Source of the DNA: Sphaerochaeta sp.
GTDB lineage: Bacteria; Spirochaetota; Spirochaetia; Sphaerochaetales; Sphaerochaetaceae
Length of the DNA stretch: 30,998 nucleotides
Direction of reading: 5' to 3'
NCBI GenBank assembly: GCA_023228445.1
Contig: JALOBD010000006.1
Location: 1-30,998 of the forward strand
This document shows, piece by piece, positions 6,399 through 14,071 of the stretch. The notes under the pieces were generated by a model that saw only the letters and a program-made list of their open reading frames with translations, was not told where the DNA came from and made no database searches. Every line of letters begins with the position of its first letter. Position 1 is the first letter of the stretch. The position numbers and the translations under genes were made by a program.

Positions 6399-7676
6399 TC
6401 ACCCGTAGACCTGCATCAAGAGATGGTAGAGATAGTTTGTGACGGTACGCCAACGCTGCGCCTCCTCGCGGCTCACCACCCGACAGTGGAGAAGGAGATC
6501 ATCGATGTGGGCTTTGGCCTTGGCAGCCACCGCCTCCTCGGCAAAGATGGCGGCGAGCTCCCGGCTGAGCGTCTGGGACCGGAGGTTGTAGTTGGGACTG
6601 CCGAAGACGGTGTACTTGTGATCGGCGACGATCAGCTTGAGGTGGAGGAACGCCTTGTCCGGATCATCGTACATATAGACCGTCGCCCCGGCATCGATGA
6701 GGTCGAGGGCCGAGTAGTAGGCGGCGTTCTGGTAGTTGTTCTTACCAGCGTTCTCCGAGAGCATCACATTGACCTTCACCCCCCGCCGCACCGCGTTCGC
6801 GATGCGCTCCTTCAGCGCGGCGGTGAGGTAGGTGTAGCCCTGCACCATCCACAGCTCCTCTTGGCTTGTCAGTGTGATGGCATCGAAGAGGGTCGTCGTT
6901 TCGGACCTGGAGGGCCACTGGTGGTCAATCATCCACACGGTGGTGGCCGCCTCGCCGAGGGGGGGCACCCCAAAGGAGCGGGCATCGAGGCGAGTGGGAC
7001 TGTAGCGGTTCCAGGTGGCGACGAAGGAGTCGATCATCTGGGTGATGGCACCGGGGGAGGCGAACTCGACCATCGTGTCGATGTTGCCGGTCTCGGGGGG
7101 AAAGGCCAATGATGCGTAGTTGACATTGATGCCCCCCAGGACGATGTGCTCGCCATCGATGATCCAGTACTTGCGGTGGTCGCGGTCCAGGAGCGTGGGG
7201 ATGAAGGCCAGCTGGTTGAGGGAGAAGGGGTTGTACTCCACTACATCGATGCCGGCATCGCGCAGGTAGTTGAAGGCCGCCGGGATGACGATTGGCGACT
7301 GGGGAATCGTCTGAAAGTACGAGGAGGAGTCGACGAGGCAGTAGACGCGTACCCCTTGGTGCATCTTGGCGATCAAGGCATCCCAGACCTCGGTGGAGAC
7401 CTCGTAGAGGTTTCCGAGGAAGATCGAGATGATGATGTACTCTTCGGCCTCCTCGATGAGTTGAAGCGAGCGCTGGTTCCACGATACCCCAGTATGGTAG
7501 AGCAGTGGATCGGAGGAGTCATAGGAAGGGATGCCCTGCACATCGAGCCACGCAGTCGGTGTGCGGGGGTGGGAGATCCGGCGCTCCTCGATCACCTTGG
7601 CAGAGGAGCAGGAGAAGAGCGCACATACCAGCAGCATCGCACTCAGCAAAATGATTGTCCCATACGCTCGTTTCAT
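6399..7676 (-). CDS. PLD-superfamily lipoprotein (two HKD motifs), cardiolipin-synthase-like
   Basis: The 425-residue product has an N-terminal lipoprotein signal (MKRAYGTIILLSAMLLVCALFSC, lipid-modified Cys23 in LFSC). It then has two phospholipase D catalytic motifs: HRKYWIID (His167, Lys169, Asp174) followed by GGINVNY, and HLKLIVAD (His345, Lys347, Asp352) followed by GSPNYNLRS. Such enzymes act through a phospho-histidine intermediate on phosphodiesters; the family includes cardiolipin synthases, phospholipases and nucleases. Classical bacterial cardiolipin synthases are anchored by two N-terminal helices and face the cytoplasm. A lipid-anchored version would sit in the periplasm. It is the first gene of an operon with two small exported proteins, which points to envelope lipid work. 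The ATG at 7676 is chosen by the signal peptide and the promoter position. Confidence 0.8.
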   Translation of the reverse strand: MKRAYGTIILLSAMLLVCALFSCSSAKVIEERRISHPRTPTAWLDVQGIPSYDSSDPLLYHTGVSWNQRSLQLIEEAEEYIIISIFLGNLYEVSTEVWDALIAKMHQGVRVYCLVDSSSYFQTIPQSPIVIPAAFNYLRDAGIDVVEYNPFSLNQLAFIPTLLDRDHRKYWIIDGEHIVLGGINVNYASLAFPPETGNIDTMVEFASPGAITQMIDSFVATWNRYSPTRLDARSFGVPPLGEAATTVWMIDHQWPSRSETTTLFDAITLTSQEELWMVQGYTYLTAALKERIANAVRRGVKVNVMLSENAGKNNYQNAAYYSALDLIDAGATVYMYDDPDKAFLHLKLIVADHKYTVFGSPNYNLRSQTLSRELAAIFAEEAVAAKAKAHIDDLLLHCRVVSREEAQRWRTVTNYLYHLLMQVYG

Positions 7677-7685
7677 GATATTGCC

Positions 7686-7695
7686 GAGTATAGCA
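7686..7695 (-). promoter_or_regulatory. Extended -10 promoter of the PLD operon, very close to the start codon
   Basis: On the minus strand TGCTATACT (TG-N plus TATACT) lies only about 10 bases before the ATG at 7676, and no Shine-Dalgarno sequence is visible between them. If this is the real promoter, the transcript would be leaderless or nearly so. Confidence 0.35.
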
Positions 7696-8074
7696 CAGCT
7701 GTGAGAAGTGATACCACTATCGATAGAACGTATTATCGACGCCCCGTGGCATTCGATGGCCTGGATTTGGAGAAATTGAAGGCGACCTGCCATTCCTTGT
7801 ATGAAGTGGTGGGAAGGCCAAGCCATGCACATGCGACCGCCACGTGTGCCCAGCTCCCCCCAAAGTCAGTGGTGTCCATGAAGGGAGACCCCGCCGGCAC
7901 CCCTCCCCCCCGTCAAAAGCAACACGCCAAAAGTGGTTTCCCTCATGTGCGACCGGTGAGGATGGGCCATCGAAGAGACAGCAGTGCATGGTGTGTTGCC
8001 GATTGTCCTCTTTGACACCACCGGGGGAAACCGGGAAGAAGCGTCGTTGCGATTGTGGATGACCAAATATGTCA

Positions 8075-8090
8075 AGTTAAACGTTTAACT
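8075..8090. promoter_or_regulatory. Operator palindrome O1 (LacI type)
   Basis: Perfect 16-base palindrome AGTTAAACGTTTAACT with the central CG step typical of LacI-family operators. Its core GTTAAA/TTTAAC is shared with the second palindrome 100 bases downstream. Confidence 0.6.
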
Positions 8091-8168
8091 AAATATATTC
8101 ATAAGCCCTATATTCAATAACTCCTTATTAAGAATCGATAAACTTTTGTGTATATGCTTCAAATAACC

Positions 8169-8196
8169 TATTTTGGTTAAATATTTAACCAAAATA
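8169..8196. promoter_or_regulatory. Operator palindrome O2, 28-base perfect inverted repeat
   Basis: Perfect palindrome over 28 bases, with half-site TATTTTGGTTAAAT. It ends four bases before the -35 box of the LacI-type gene and contains the same GTTAAA/TTTAAC core as O1, with a central AT instead of CG. The centres of O1 and O2 are 100 bases apart, a distance that could allow looping. The likely ligand is the regulator encoded next. Confidence 0.6.
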
Positions 8197-8200
8197 TTCG

Positions 8201-8229
8201 TTGACTTATCACCTCACGTCCCCTATGCT
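8201..8229 (+). promoter_or_regulatory. Sigma-70 type promoter of the polyol operon
   Basis: -35 TTGACT (8201-8206), a 17-base spacer and -10 TATGCT (8224-8229), so transcription would start near 8236. This lies upstream of the regulator gene and probably drives the whole run to 16676. Confidence 0.65.
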
Positions 8230-8272
8230 TTCAATAGGGAATGACCACGGCCTATCGAACCAGGAACTGAGA

Positions 8273-9298
8273 ATGAAACCATCAATCGTTGAAGTTGCAC
8301 AGCTCGCAGGGGTCTCCACCGCCACCGTATCATACGTTTTGAACGGAACCAAACGTGTGCGCCCGGAAACTGCACGCAAGGTCATGGATGCCGTGGACAA
8401 ACTCCAGTACCAGATCAACCCGCTGGCCAGGAACTTTCGCAAGGGAGAGTCCAAGCTCATCGGTTTTGTGGTCTGTGACCTCTCCAACAGCTTCTTCCAA
8501 GACATCGCCCTGGGTCTGGAGCAGTGTTTGAACCAATACGGGTACCGCCCCATCCTCATCGACTCCAAGGAAGACAAACAAATCGAGATGGACAACGTAC
8601 GCAACCTGTTGGGCAGCTCCATCGACGGTCTGGTCATCGCACCGACCACCGAAGATTTCACCTACCTGAAGCTCATGTTGCGCAACCACAACGTCCCGGT
8701 CGTGTACGTCGACCGAAAGACCTCCGGGTATGAGAGCGATGTTGTGCTATCGGAGAATGTCGAGGGGGGCTACCAAGCGGTAAAGAGCCTCATCGAACGG
8801 GGGCACCGGGAGATCGCATTCATCGGCTCGAGGCGGGACTCGACGATGGAGGAGCGCGGCGAAGGGTATCGCAAAGCCCTGAGGGAGGCGGGCATCCCGA
8901 TCAACGAGAACTACATCCGGTATGGCGACAACATGTCGGTCTCCCAACGCAACCTCTTGCATGGCACCATCTACAATCATACGCGCGAACTGGTGAAGAA
9001 CTATCCGATCACTGCAATCTTCACCGGCAACAACCTTGCCACCGTCGGAGCGTTCAACTACTTGATGGAGGCAGGCATCAAGGTCCCTGAACACATCGCC
9101 TTCATCACCTTCGACGATTCGTTTTGGTTGTCGATGACGACACCGAGTCTTTCGGCCGTCGCACAGCACCCTGAGGAGATGGGACGGATCGCGGGCAAGC
9201 TCGTCTGTGAACGGATCCTTGCAACCCAACGAAACATCGAAAACCCCCACCAGTTAATCCGGGTCCCGACCAAGTTGGTGTTGCGTCGCTCATGCTGA
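8273..9298 (+). CDS. LacI-family transcriptional regulator
   Basis: The 341-residue regulator has a LacI DNA-binding head: VEVAQLAGVSTATVSYVLNG (helix-turn-helix, about 5-24) followed by the hinge segment YQINPLARNFRKG (about 45-57). A periplasmic-binding-protein-like effector domain (about 61-340) follows, with the typical IGFVVCDLSNSFFQDIALGLE opening. It should bind the two palindromes upstream and respond to a sugar or polyol. The start is set at 8273: upstream ATG readings would lie in the promoter, while 8273 has AGGA nine bases before it and begins the conserved head. It lies 52 bases before the binding-protein gene in the same direction, so it is probably autoregulated together with the operon. 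Confidence 0.88.
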   Translation: MKPSIVEVAQLAGVSTATVSYVLNGTKRVRPETARKVMDAVDKLQYQINPLARNFRKGESKLIGFVVCDLSNSFFQDIALGLEQCLNQYGYRPILIDSKEDKQIEMDNVRNLLGSSIDGLVIAPTTEDFTYLKLMLRNHNVPVVYVDRKTSGYESDVVLSENVEGGYQAVKSLIERGHREIAFIGSRRDSTMEERGEGYRKALREAGIPINENYIRYGDNMSVSQRNLLHGTIYNHTRELVKNYPITAIFTGNNLATVGAFNYLMEAGIKVPEHIAFITFDDSFWLSMTTPSLSAVAQHPEEMGRIAGKLVCERILATQRNIENPHQLIRVPTKLVLRRSC

Positions 9299-9314
9299 TT
9301 GAAGTGAGGAAACC

Positions 9315-9331
9315 CCAGTCCATGGGACTGG
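9315..9331 (+). promoter_or_regulatory. Hairpin in the lacI-type / binding-protein intergenic gap
   Basis: Perfect inverted repeat CCAGTCC-ATG-GGACTGG followed by TAAAAAT and then the ribosome-binding site AGGAGG of the next gene. It has no T-tract. It may be an RNA processing or stabilising structure that separates regulator expression from transporter expression. Confidence 0.4.
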
Positions 9332-9350
9332 TAAAAATAGGAGGAACCTT

Positions 9351-10718
9351 ATGAATAGGAACACCATTGTGTTGGTCCTGATCGTGGCGTTGCTTGTCGG
9401 TAGTGTCTCGCTCTTTGCCGCCGGTACAAAAGAGGCGGCGGGAGTGGTCACCGTCAACATCGCGTTGGCCAACAACCCGATTTCGCAGGCATTGGCCAAG
9501 CTCATCCAGAGTGACTACCGTGCTGATGGAGTAGCGGTCAACGTCTCGGTATTGCCGGAGAACGATTTGCGTCAACGGCTGACGACCGAGGCATCCTCAG
9601 GGGGAACGACGTACGATATCTTCTACATCGGTCCCTATGAGGCGCAGACCTGGGCACGAAACGGCTGGCTTGAGAACCTTGAACCGTACTTTGCAAAGCT
9701 CACCCCGGAGAGAAGAGCGTGGTACGACCGTGACGACCTCATCAAGGGGATGGCGGATTCGCTCTCCCTCGACGGTGTCGCCTACGGCCTGCCCTTCTAC
9801 GGTGAGAGCTCCTTCATCATGTACAACAAGGAACTCTTCGCTGCCAAGGGCTTGACCATGCCCGAGGAGCCCAGCTGGGATGAGATCTACGAGCTTGCCA
9901 AGAAGATCCACGATCCAGCACGGGGAATCGTCGGCATGACGATGCGTGGAGCGCCGGGTTGGGGAATGAGCGGTGCACCATTTGTAACGATGGTCAACGC
10001 CTTCGGTGGACGGTTCTACGATATGAACTGGAACGCCACCGTCGAGACCCCGCAGCAGAGGGGCGCATGGTCGATGTACAAGAAGATCCTGCGCGAAGCA
10101 GGGCAGCCCGACATCCTCAGCTACACGTACAACGAGTGTATCGCGCTGATGGCGTCCGGCAATTGTGGCATCTACTACGATGCAACAAGCCTCGCACCAC
10201 CGCTCGAAGCTGATGACTCAGCCGTCAAGGGGAAGATTGGCTACGCCATGGCCCCCCACCAAGCCTTGAAGAAGAACACTGCATGGCTGTGGAACTGGTC
10301 GATGGGCATCAACCCCAAGAGCACTGCTGCGAAGAAGCAGGCGGCCTTCGACTTCATGCTGTGGGCGACCAGCAAGGACTTCATCAAGAAGACCGTTGAG
10401 CTCGATCCCAGCGGAGCGAGCACGCCACCGGCATCTCGATCTTCGACGTACGCACTGCCAGTCTACGCAATGACCCCGTATTCGGCGATGACGCTGAAGA
10501 CACTCGAGGGAATGGACTTCACCAATCCGACCCTGGAGCCGGTCCCCTACGTTGGACTGCAGTACATCGCGATTCCTGAGTTCGCCGATGCGGGCACCAA
10601 GATGACGGAGTACCTTGCCGACTATGTGGTCGACAAGATCTCCCTTGACGAGGCCTTGAGAAGGACCCAGGAGGTCTATGACAAGGTCGCCATCGACGGT
10701 GACTACCGCAAGAGATAA
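9351..10718 (+). CDS. ABC transporter substrate-binding protein (family 1, sugar/polyol)
   Basis: This 455-residue exported binding protein has a signal peptide (MNRNTIVLVLIVALLVGSVSLFAAG). The mature part opens TKEAAGVVTVNIAL and contains the signatures of the carbohydrate family 1 solute-binding proteins: TEASSGGTTYDIFYIGPYEAQTWA (about 80-103), the YGLPFYGESSFIMYNKELF segment (about 145-163) and AAWLWNWSMGINP-like residues near 320. There is no clear lipobox cysteine; the FAAGTKEA ending is common in spirochaete binding proteins. It captures the substrate outside the membrane and passes it to the two permeases encoded next. AGGAGG precedes the ATG. The partner enzymes (kinase and polyol-type dehydrogenases) point to a sugar alcohol or a related sugar, but the exact ligand cannot be read from sequence. 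Confidence 0.88.
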   Translation: MNRNTIVLVLIVALLVGSVSLFAAGTKEAAGVVTVNIALANNPISQALAKLIQSDYRADGVAVNVSVLPENDLRQRLTTEASSGGTTYDIFYIGPYEAQTWARNGWLENLEPYFAKLTPERRAWYDRDDLIKGMADSLSLDGVAYGLPFYGESSFIMYNKELFAAKGLTMPEEPSWDEIYELAKKIHDPARGIVGMTMRGAPGWGMSGAPFVTMVNAFGGRFYDMNWNATVETPQQRGAWSMYKKILREAGQPDILSYTYNECIALMASGNCGIYYDATSLAPPLEADDSAVKGKIGYAMAPHQALKKNTAWLWNWSMGINPKSTAAKKQAAFDFMLWATSKDFIKKTVELDPSGASTPPASRSSTYALPVYAMTPYSAMTLKTLEGMDFTNPTLEPVPYVGLQYIAIPEFADAGTKMTEYLADYVVDKISLDEALRRTQEVYDKVAIDGDYRKR

Positions 10719-10743
10719 GGCTCTTGAGGAAGTACCATTGGAT

Positions 10744-10767
10744 GTCCGGAGCCAGCCGGCTCCGGAC
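10744..10767 (+). promoter_or_regulatory. Strong intercistronic hairpin after the binding-protein gene
   Basis: Perfect 10-base stem GTCCGGAGCC-AGCC-GGCTCCGGAC, placed 26 bases after the binding-protein stop and 46 bases before the first permease. It lacks a U-tract, so full termination is unlikely. In many ABC operons such a structure protects the upstream message and lowers readthrough, which gives more binding protein than permease. Confidence 0.6.
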
Positions 10768-10813
10768 GCTCCATTGGTCGCGGTCTCCACAGTGCATGCA
10801 CTTGGTAAAGAGT

Positions 10814-11704
10814 ATGAATAAACGAAAAACCGATTACAAGTTTCTCTTGCCCGCAGTGTTCGTGGTAGCAATCATGACGCAGGTCCCCTTTCTCTTGACC
10901 ATCATCTTTTCCACACTGAGGTGGAACCTCTCCCGACCGGACCTGGCGAGGCAATTCAATGGACTGCAAAACTATCTCTACTTCTTGAAAATTGAGGACT
11001 GGCGCCATCTGCCCGAGTTCTATGGAATTCTCTGGCAGACGGTGTTCATCACCGGCAGCACGCTGCTGCTCTGTTCAGCGCTCGGGTTTGCACTCGCGTT
11101 GTTGCTGGACAATGACGTCATCGGCATCAACATAGCCCGCACGCTCATGCTCGGCCCGTTCTTTGTCATGTCCACAGCCAGCGGGGTCATCTGGAAGACA
11201 ACAATCTTCAACACCACCTTCGGCTGGTATGGGGTGCTCTCCAAGCTCTTCGGCTTCCAACCGGTCGACTTGGTCAGCTACCACCCGCTGGGAGTGATCA
11301 TCGTGCTGTTTGTATGGCAGTGGATGCCCTTCTTCATCCTCGTCCTGTTGGCCGGCTTGCAGGGCATCCCCCAGGATCTCATCGACAGCATGCAGATCGA
11401 CGGGGTCAACTGGATCCAGGGTGTCGTCAGGATCAAGCTGCCGCTGATCATGAACCACATGCGCATTGCAATCATGCTCGGTCTGGTCTTCCTCATCAAA
11501 GAGTTCGGTCTCATCCTGGTGACGACCGCAGGCGGGCCCGGCACCCGATCGTACACGTTGCCCTACGCCGTCTACATGCAGGTCTTCAGCGCCAATAATG
11601 TCGGACGAGCCGGGGCGTTGGCGGTGATCACCGTTGCGTTGACCCTGCTGTTGGTCAACTTGCTCTATCGCTCGATTGTCAAACGCAGCGAAATGTACAG
11701 CTGA
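10814..11704 (+). CDS. ABC transporter permease, MalF/UgpA-like
   Basis: The 296-residue inner-membrane protein has about six hydrophobic segments, beginning at LLPAVFVVAIMTQVPFLLTIIF (about 10-32). The cytoplasmic EAA loop has the form LQGIPQDLIDSMQIDGVNWIQGVVRIKLPLI (about 188-218), the docking site for the ATPase, and it places the protein in the MalF-like group of carbohydrate uptake permeases. I took the ATG at 10814, which precedes a basic N-terminus (MNKRKTDYK). The frame is open further upstream, but that part overlaps the intercistronic hairpin and does not look like protein. The ribosome-binding site is weak (GGTAAAG). It forms a heterodimer with the permease encoded 15 bases downstream. 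Confidence 0.88.
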   Translation: MNKRKTDYKFLLPAVFVVAIMTQVPFLLTIIFSTLRWNLSRPDLARQFNGLQNYLYFLKIEDWRHLPEFYGILWQTVFITGSTLLLCSALGFALALLLDNDVIGINIARTLMLGPFFVMSTASGVIWKTTIFNTTFGWYGVLSKLFGFQPVDLVSYHPLGVIIVLFVWQWMPFFILVLLAGLQGIPQDLIDSMQIDGVNWIQGVVRIKLPLIMNHMRIAIMLGLVFLIKEFGLILVTTAGGPGTRSYTLPYAVYMQVFSANNVGRAGALAVITVALTLLLVNLLYRSIVKRSEMYS

Positions 11705-11718
11705 GGAGGAGGCATACC

Positions 11719-12585
11719 ATGGAAAATCGAACCATCGAACAAGTAGTCAGACGAGCACGGATTCGACACTTCACGAAGAAGCTCCTCCTCTCGTTGCTGA
11801 TCTATGGGATTGCGATCTTCTACTTCTTCCCCATCCTCTACATGTTCCTCTCGGGCTTCAAGACCGAGCAGCAGGCAGTCCTTCCCAAAATCTTCTTCAC
11901 ACCAACGCTGGAGACCTTCAAAAAGGTGCTCAGCGATCCGACCATGTACCAGTACCTGCGCAACTCACTCTTTCAAGTCATCATCGGAACCACCGTCAGC
12001 CTCGTGTTGGGGGTCCCTGCATCGTTTGTCCTGGTCTTCGGAACCCTGAAGAAACCGGAGTCCAACAACAAGTACTTCTTGTGGTTCATCACCACGATCT
12101 TGCTGCCTCCCGTCGCTGTCCTGATCCCATTGTTCACCTGGTACCAGAAGTTCAATCTCATCAATACCCCCTACGGTCTCTTGATGGCGTACGTCGGCTT
12201 CCACACTCCAATCGTTGTCTGGATGGTCCACTCCTTCTTCTCCGACCTCCCCGCCGAAATCTTCGACGCAGCTGAGATCGATGGGTGTACCCGCCTGCAG
12301 CAGCTGACGCGCATCGCGCTGCCGATCGTCAGGACCGGCATCATCAGCGCGGCGTTGTTGGTCGCAGTCTTCATCTGGAACGAGTTCTTCCTCGGCTTCA
12401 ACCTGACCGGCAATCCTACGGCGACCTTACCGGTCTACATGTCACGGTTCCGGGAACAGCAAGGGATGTTCGTCGCACAATTGTCCGCATCCTCCACCAT
12501 CGCCGTGCTCCCCGCCATCGTGCTGGGATGGATGACGCAAAAGGCACTGGTCAAGGGCCTCACCCTGGGAGCTGTCAAAGGATGA
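11719..12585 (+). CDS. ABC transporter permease, MalG/UgpE-like
   Basis: The 288-residue permease has an N-terminal membrane helix (LLLSLLIYGIAIFYFFPILYMFLSGFKTE, about 23-51). The EAA loop LPAEIFDAAEIDGCTRLQQLTRIALPI (about 175-200) is a close match to the MalG-type consensus. It pairs with the preceding permease to form the import channel. GAGGAGG lies well placed before the ATG. Its stop overlaps the kinase start by the ATGA at 12582-12585, so transport and phosphorylation are translated together. No ATP-binding subunit is encoded anywhere in the operon, so a shared MsmK/UgpC-like ATPase elsewhere in the genome is required. Confidence 0.9.
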   Translation: MENRTIEQVVRRARIRHFTKKLLLSLLIYGIAIFYFFPILYMFLSGFKTEQQAVLPKIFFTPTLETFKKVLSDPTMYQYLRNSLFQVIIGTTVSLVLGVPASFVLVFGTLKKPESNNKYFLWFITTILLPPVAVLIPLFTWYQKFNLINTPYGLLMAYVGFHTPIVVWMVHSFFSDLPAEIFDAAEIDGCTRLQQLTRIALPIVRTGIISAALLVAVFIWNEFFLGFNLTGNPTATLPVYMSRFREQQGMFVAQLSASSTIAVLPAIVLGWMTQKALVKGLTLGAVKG

Positions 12586-14051
12586 GGGAGACGATCCTGG
12601 TCTTCGATGTCGGCACTTCCAGCGTGAAGGCCACGATCTTTGGCGTCGATGGCCGCCTCATCGCCTCCTCCTCCCAGGCGTACCACACCTCATACCCACG
12701 ACCAGGGTGGGCCCAGCAGGATCCCAACGACTTCTGGCACGCATCGGTGGAGGCTGCAAAAACGCTTCTTGCCACCCCTGACCTTGATACCACAGCCATC
12801 GGGGCGATCGGCCTGGCAGGGCATATGAACGGGGCACTGCTCGTCGATGGCGATGGGAACCCTACGTACGACTGCCTCATCCACGCCGACTCCCGTTCCA
12901 CCGTCCAGTGCGACGCCATCGTGGAGATCTGGGGCCAAGAGTCCATCTACCAACGTACCGGCAATCGCATGGACGAGCATTTATCACTGCCCAAGGCGGC
13001 GTGGATCAAAAAGGAGGAGCCCTCCGCCTTCGGGAGAAGTGCCTGGCTGCTCAATGCCAAGGACTACCTGCGCTTCAAACTGACCGGGACCCTTGGCCTC
13101 ACCGATTACTCCGATGCGTCACTGACCGGGGCATTCAACCAACAGCGGCGCAGCTGGGATACAGAGATTGTAGAATCGGCACACATTCCCGTATCCATGC
13201 TGCCGGCTGTCCAGTCATCGGTCGAATCAGGGGGCGTGCTCTCCAGAGCCGCTGCCCAAGTGCTGGGCCTGAAGGCAGGAATACCGGTATCGACCGGTGG
13301 CGGGGATGCTGCGTGCGCCACCCGCGGTGCCTTGGTCGAAGAGAGGAGCCAGGGATACCTCTGTCTTGGCTCCAGTGCATGGATATCGACGCTGAGTCCA
13401 TCGATGGTCACCGACCCGCTGATGCGCTTGCAACATTTTTTGGATCTGGAGGGGGAGCTCTACAACCTCTGCGCCACCGTACAGAGTGCGGCGAGCGCCG
13501 TCGCATGGGCGCGCGAGATGTTGTTCAGCGGCCAAGATCCTACGGTCGGCACGTGTTCGGATGGGGTGCTCTTCGTCCCCTACCTGATGGGAGAGCGAAC
13601 ACCCCATTGGGATGCATTGGCACGGGGCCTCTTTTTCGGTCTCTCCCTCTCCACCACCCGACAGGCAATGCTGCGGGCAGTCTATGAAGGGGTCTCCTTT
13701 GCCCTCTGCCAGTCGCTTCAAGTCTATGAGGCGCTCTCCATCCCGTTGGAGACACTCACCCTCCTCGGAGGTGCAACCAAGGACGAAGTGTGGCAGCAGC
13801 TGCTCAGTGACGTCTTTGCCCGGGACCTGTTGCTCCACCCCTACCCCGGTGAGGCGACCGGCTTCGGTGCGGCCCTGGCCGCCGCAGTCTGCATCAAGGC
13901 CTACCCGTCGCTCTCCCACGCCATCGAGGCGATGCAAGCACCATGGCAGCAGGTGATGCACGACCGCATGCGGTCAGGTCGCTATCACACATCGTACGCA
14001 CTCTACCGGGACCTCTACCCCGCGGTGCGACACCTCTATACCACCCAATGA
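12582..14051 (+). CDS. FGGY-family carbohydrate kinase (xylulokinase-like)
   Basis: The 489-residue kinase shows the FGGY family plan. The N-terminal phosphate-binding strand is VFDVGTSSVKA (7-17), the substrate loop region includes GLAGHMNGALLVD, and the C-terminal actin-like domain contains YLMGERTPHWDALARGLFFGL and TLLGGATKDEVWQQLLSDVF (the adenosine-binding region), then GFGAALAAAV. Members phosphorylate ketoses or polyols such as xylulose, ribulose, glycerol or erythritol. The overall pattern is closest to xylulokinase-like enzymes, but substrate cannot be fixed. An upstream extension of the open frame runs inside the permease gene and was rejected; the ATG at 12582 is coupled to the permease stop. 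It would act on the ketose made by the dehydrogenases encoded just downstream. Confidence 0.85.
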   Translation: MRETILVFDVGTSSVKATIFGVDGRLIASSSQAYHTSYPRPGWAQQDPNDFWHASVEAAKTLLATPDLDTTAIGAIGLAGHMNGALLVDGDGNPTYDCLIHADSRSTVQCDAIVEIWGQESIYQRTGNRMDEHLSLPKAAWIKKEEPSAFGRSAWLLNAKDYLRFKLTGTLGLTDYSDASLTGAFNQQRRSWDTEIVESAHIPVSMLPAVQSSVESGGVLSRAAAQVLGLKAGIPVSTGGGDAACATRGALVEERSQGYLCLGSSAWISTLSPSMVTDPLMRLQHFLDLEGELYNLCATVQSAASAVAWAREMLFSGQDPTVGTCSDGVLFVPYLMGERTPHWDALARGLFFGLSLSTTRQAMLRAVYEGVSFALCQSLQVYEALSIPLETLTLLGGATKDEVWQQLLSDVFARDLLLHPYPGEATGFGAALAAAVCIKAYPSLSHAIEAMQAPWQQVMHDRMRSGRYHTSYALYRDLYPAVRHLYTTQ

Positions 14052-14071
14052 AACCAATAAGGAGCACTCTC

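Larger units (their letters stand above)
7677..8272. other. Long intergenic region between divergent PLD and LacI-type operons
   Basis: The stretch from about 7740 to 8060 shows no gene I can support. Short open frames there have no ribosome-binding site or recognisable sequence. From about 8061 to 8200 the DNA turns strongly AT-rich and contains two perfect palindromes, followed by the promoter of the LacI-type gene. Confidence 0.5.

Noticed and set aside
7740..8060. Possible small RNA or tRNA in the long intergenic region
   Set aside because: I found no cloverleaf, no strong terminator and no promoter pair around a short transcript.
12285..12581. N-terminal extension of the FGGY kinase frame by about 99 codons
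   Set aside because: It lies wholly within the MalG-like permease gene. The kinase fold begins at the ATG at 12582, which is coupled to the permease stop.
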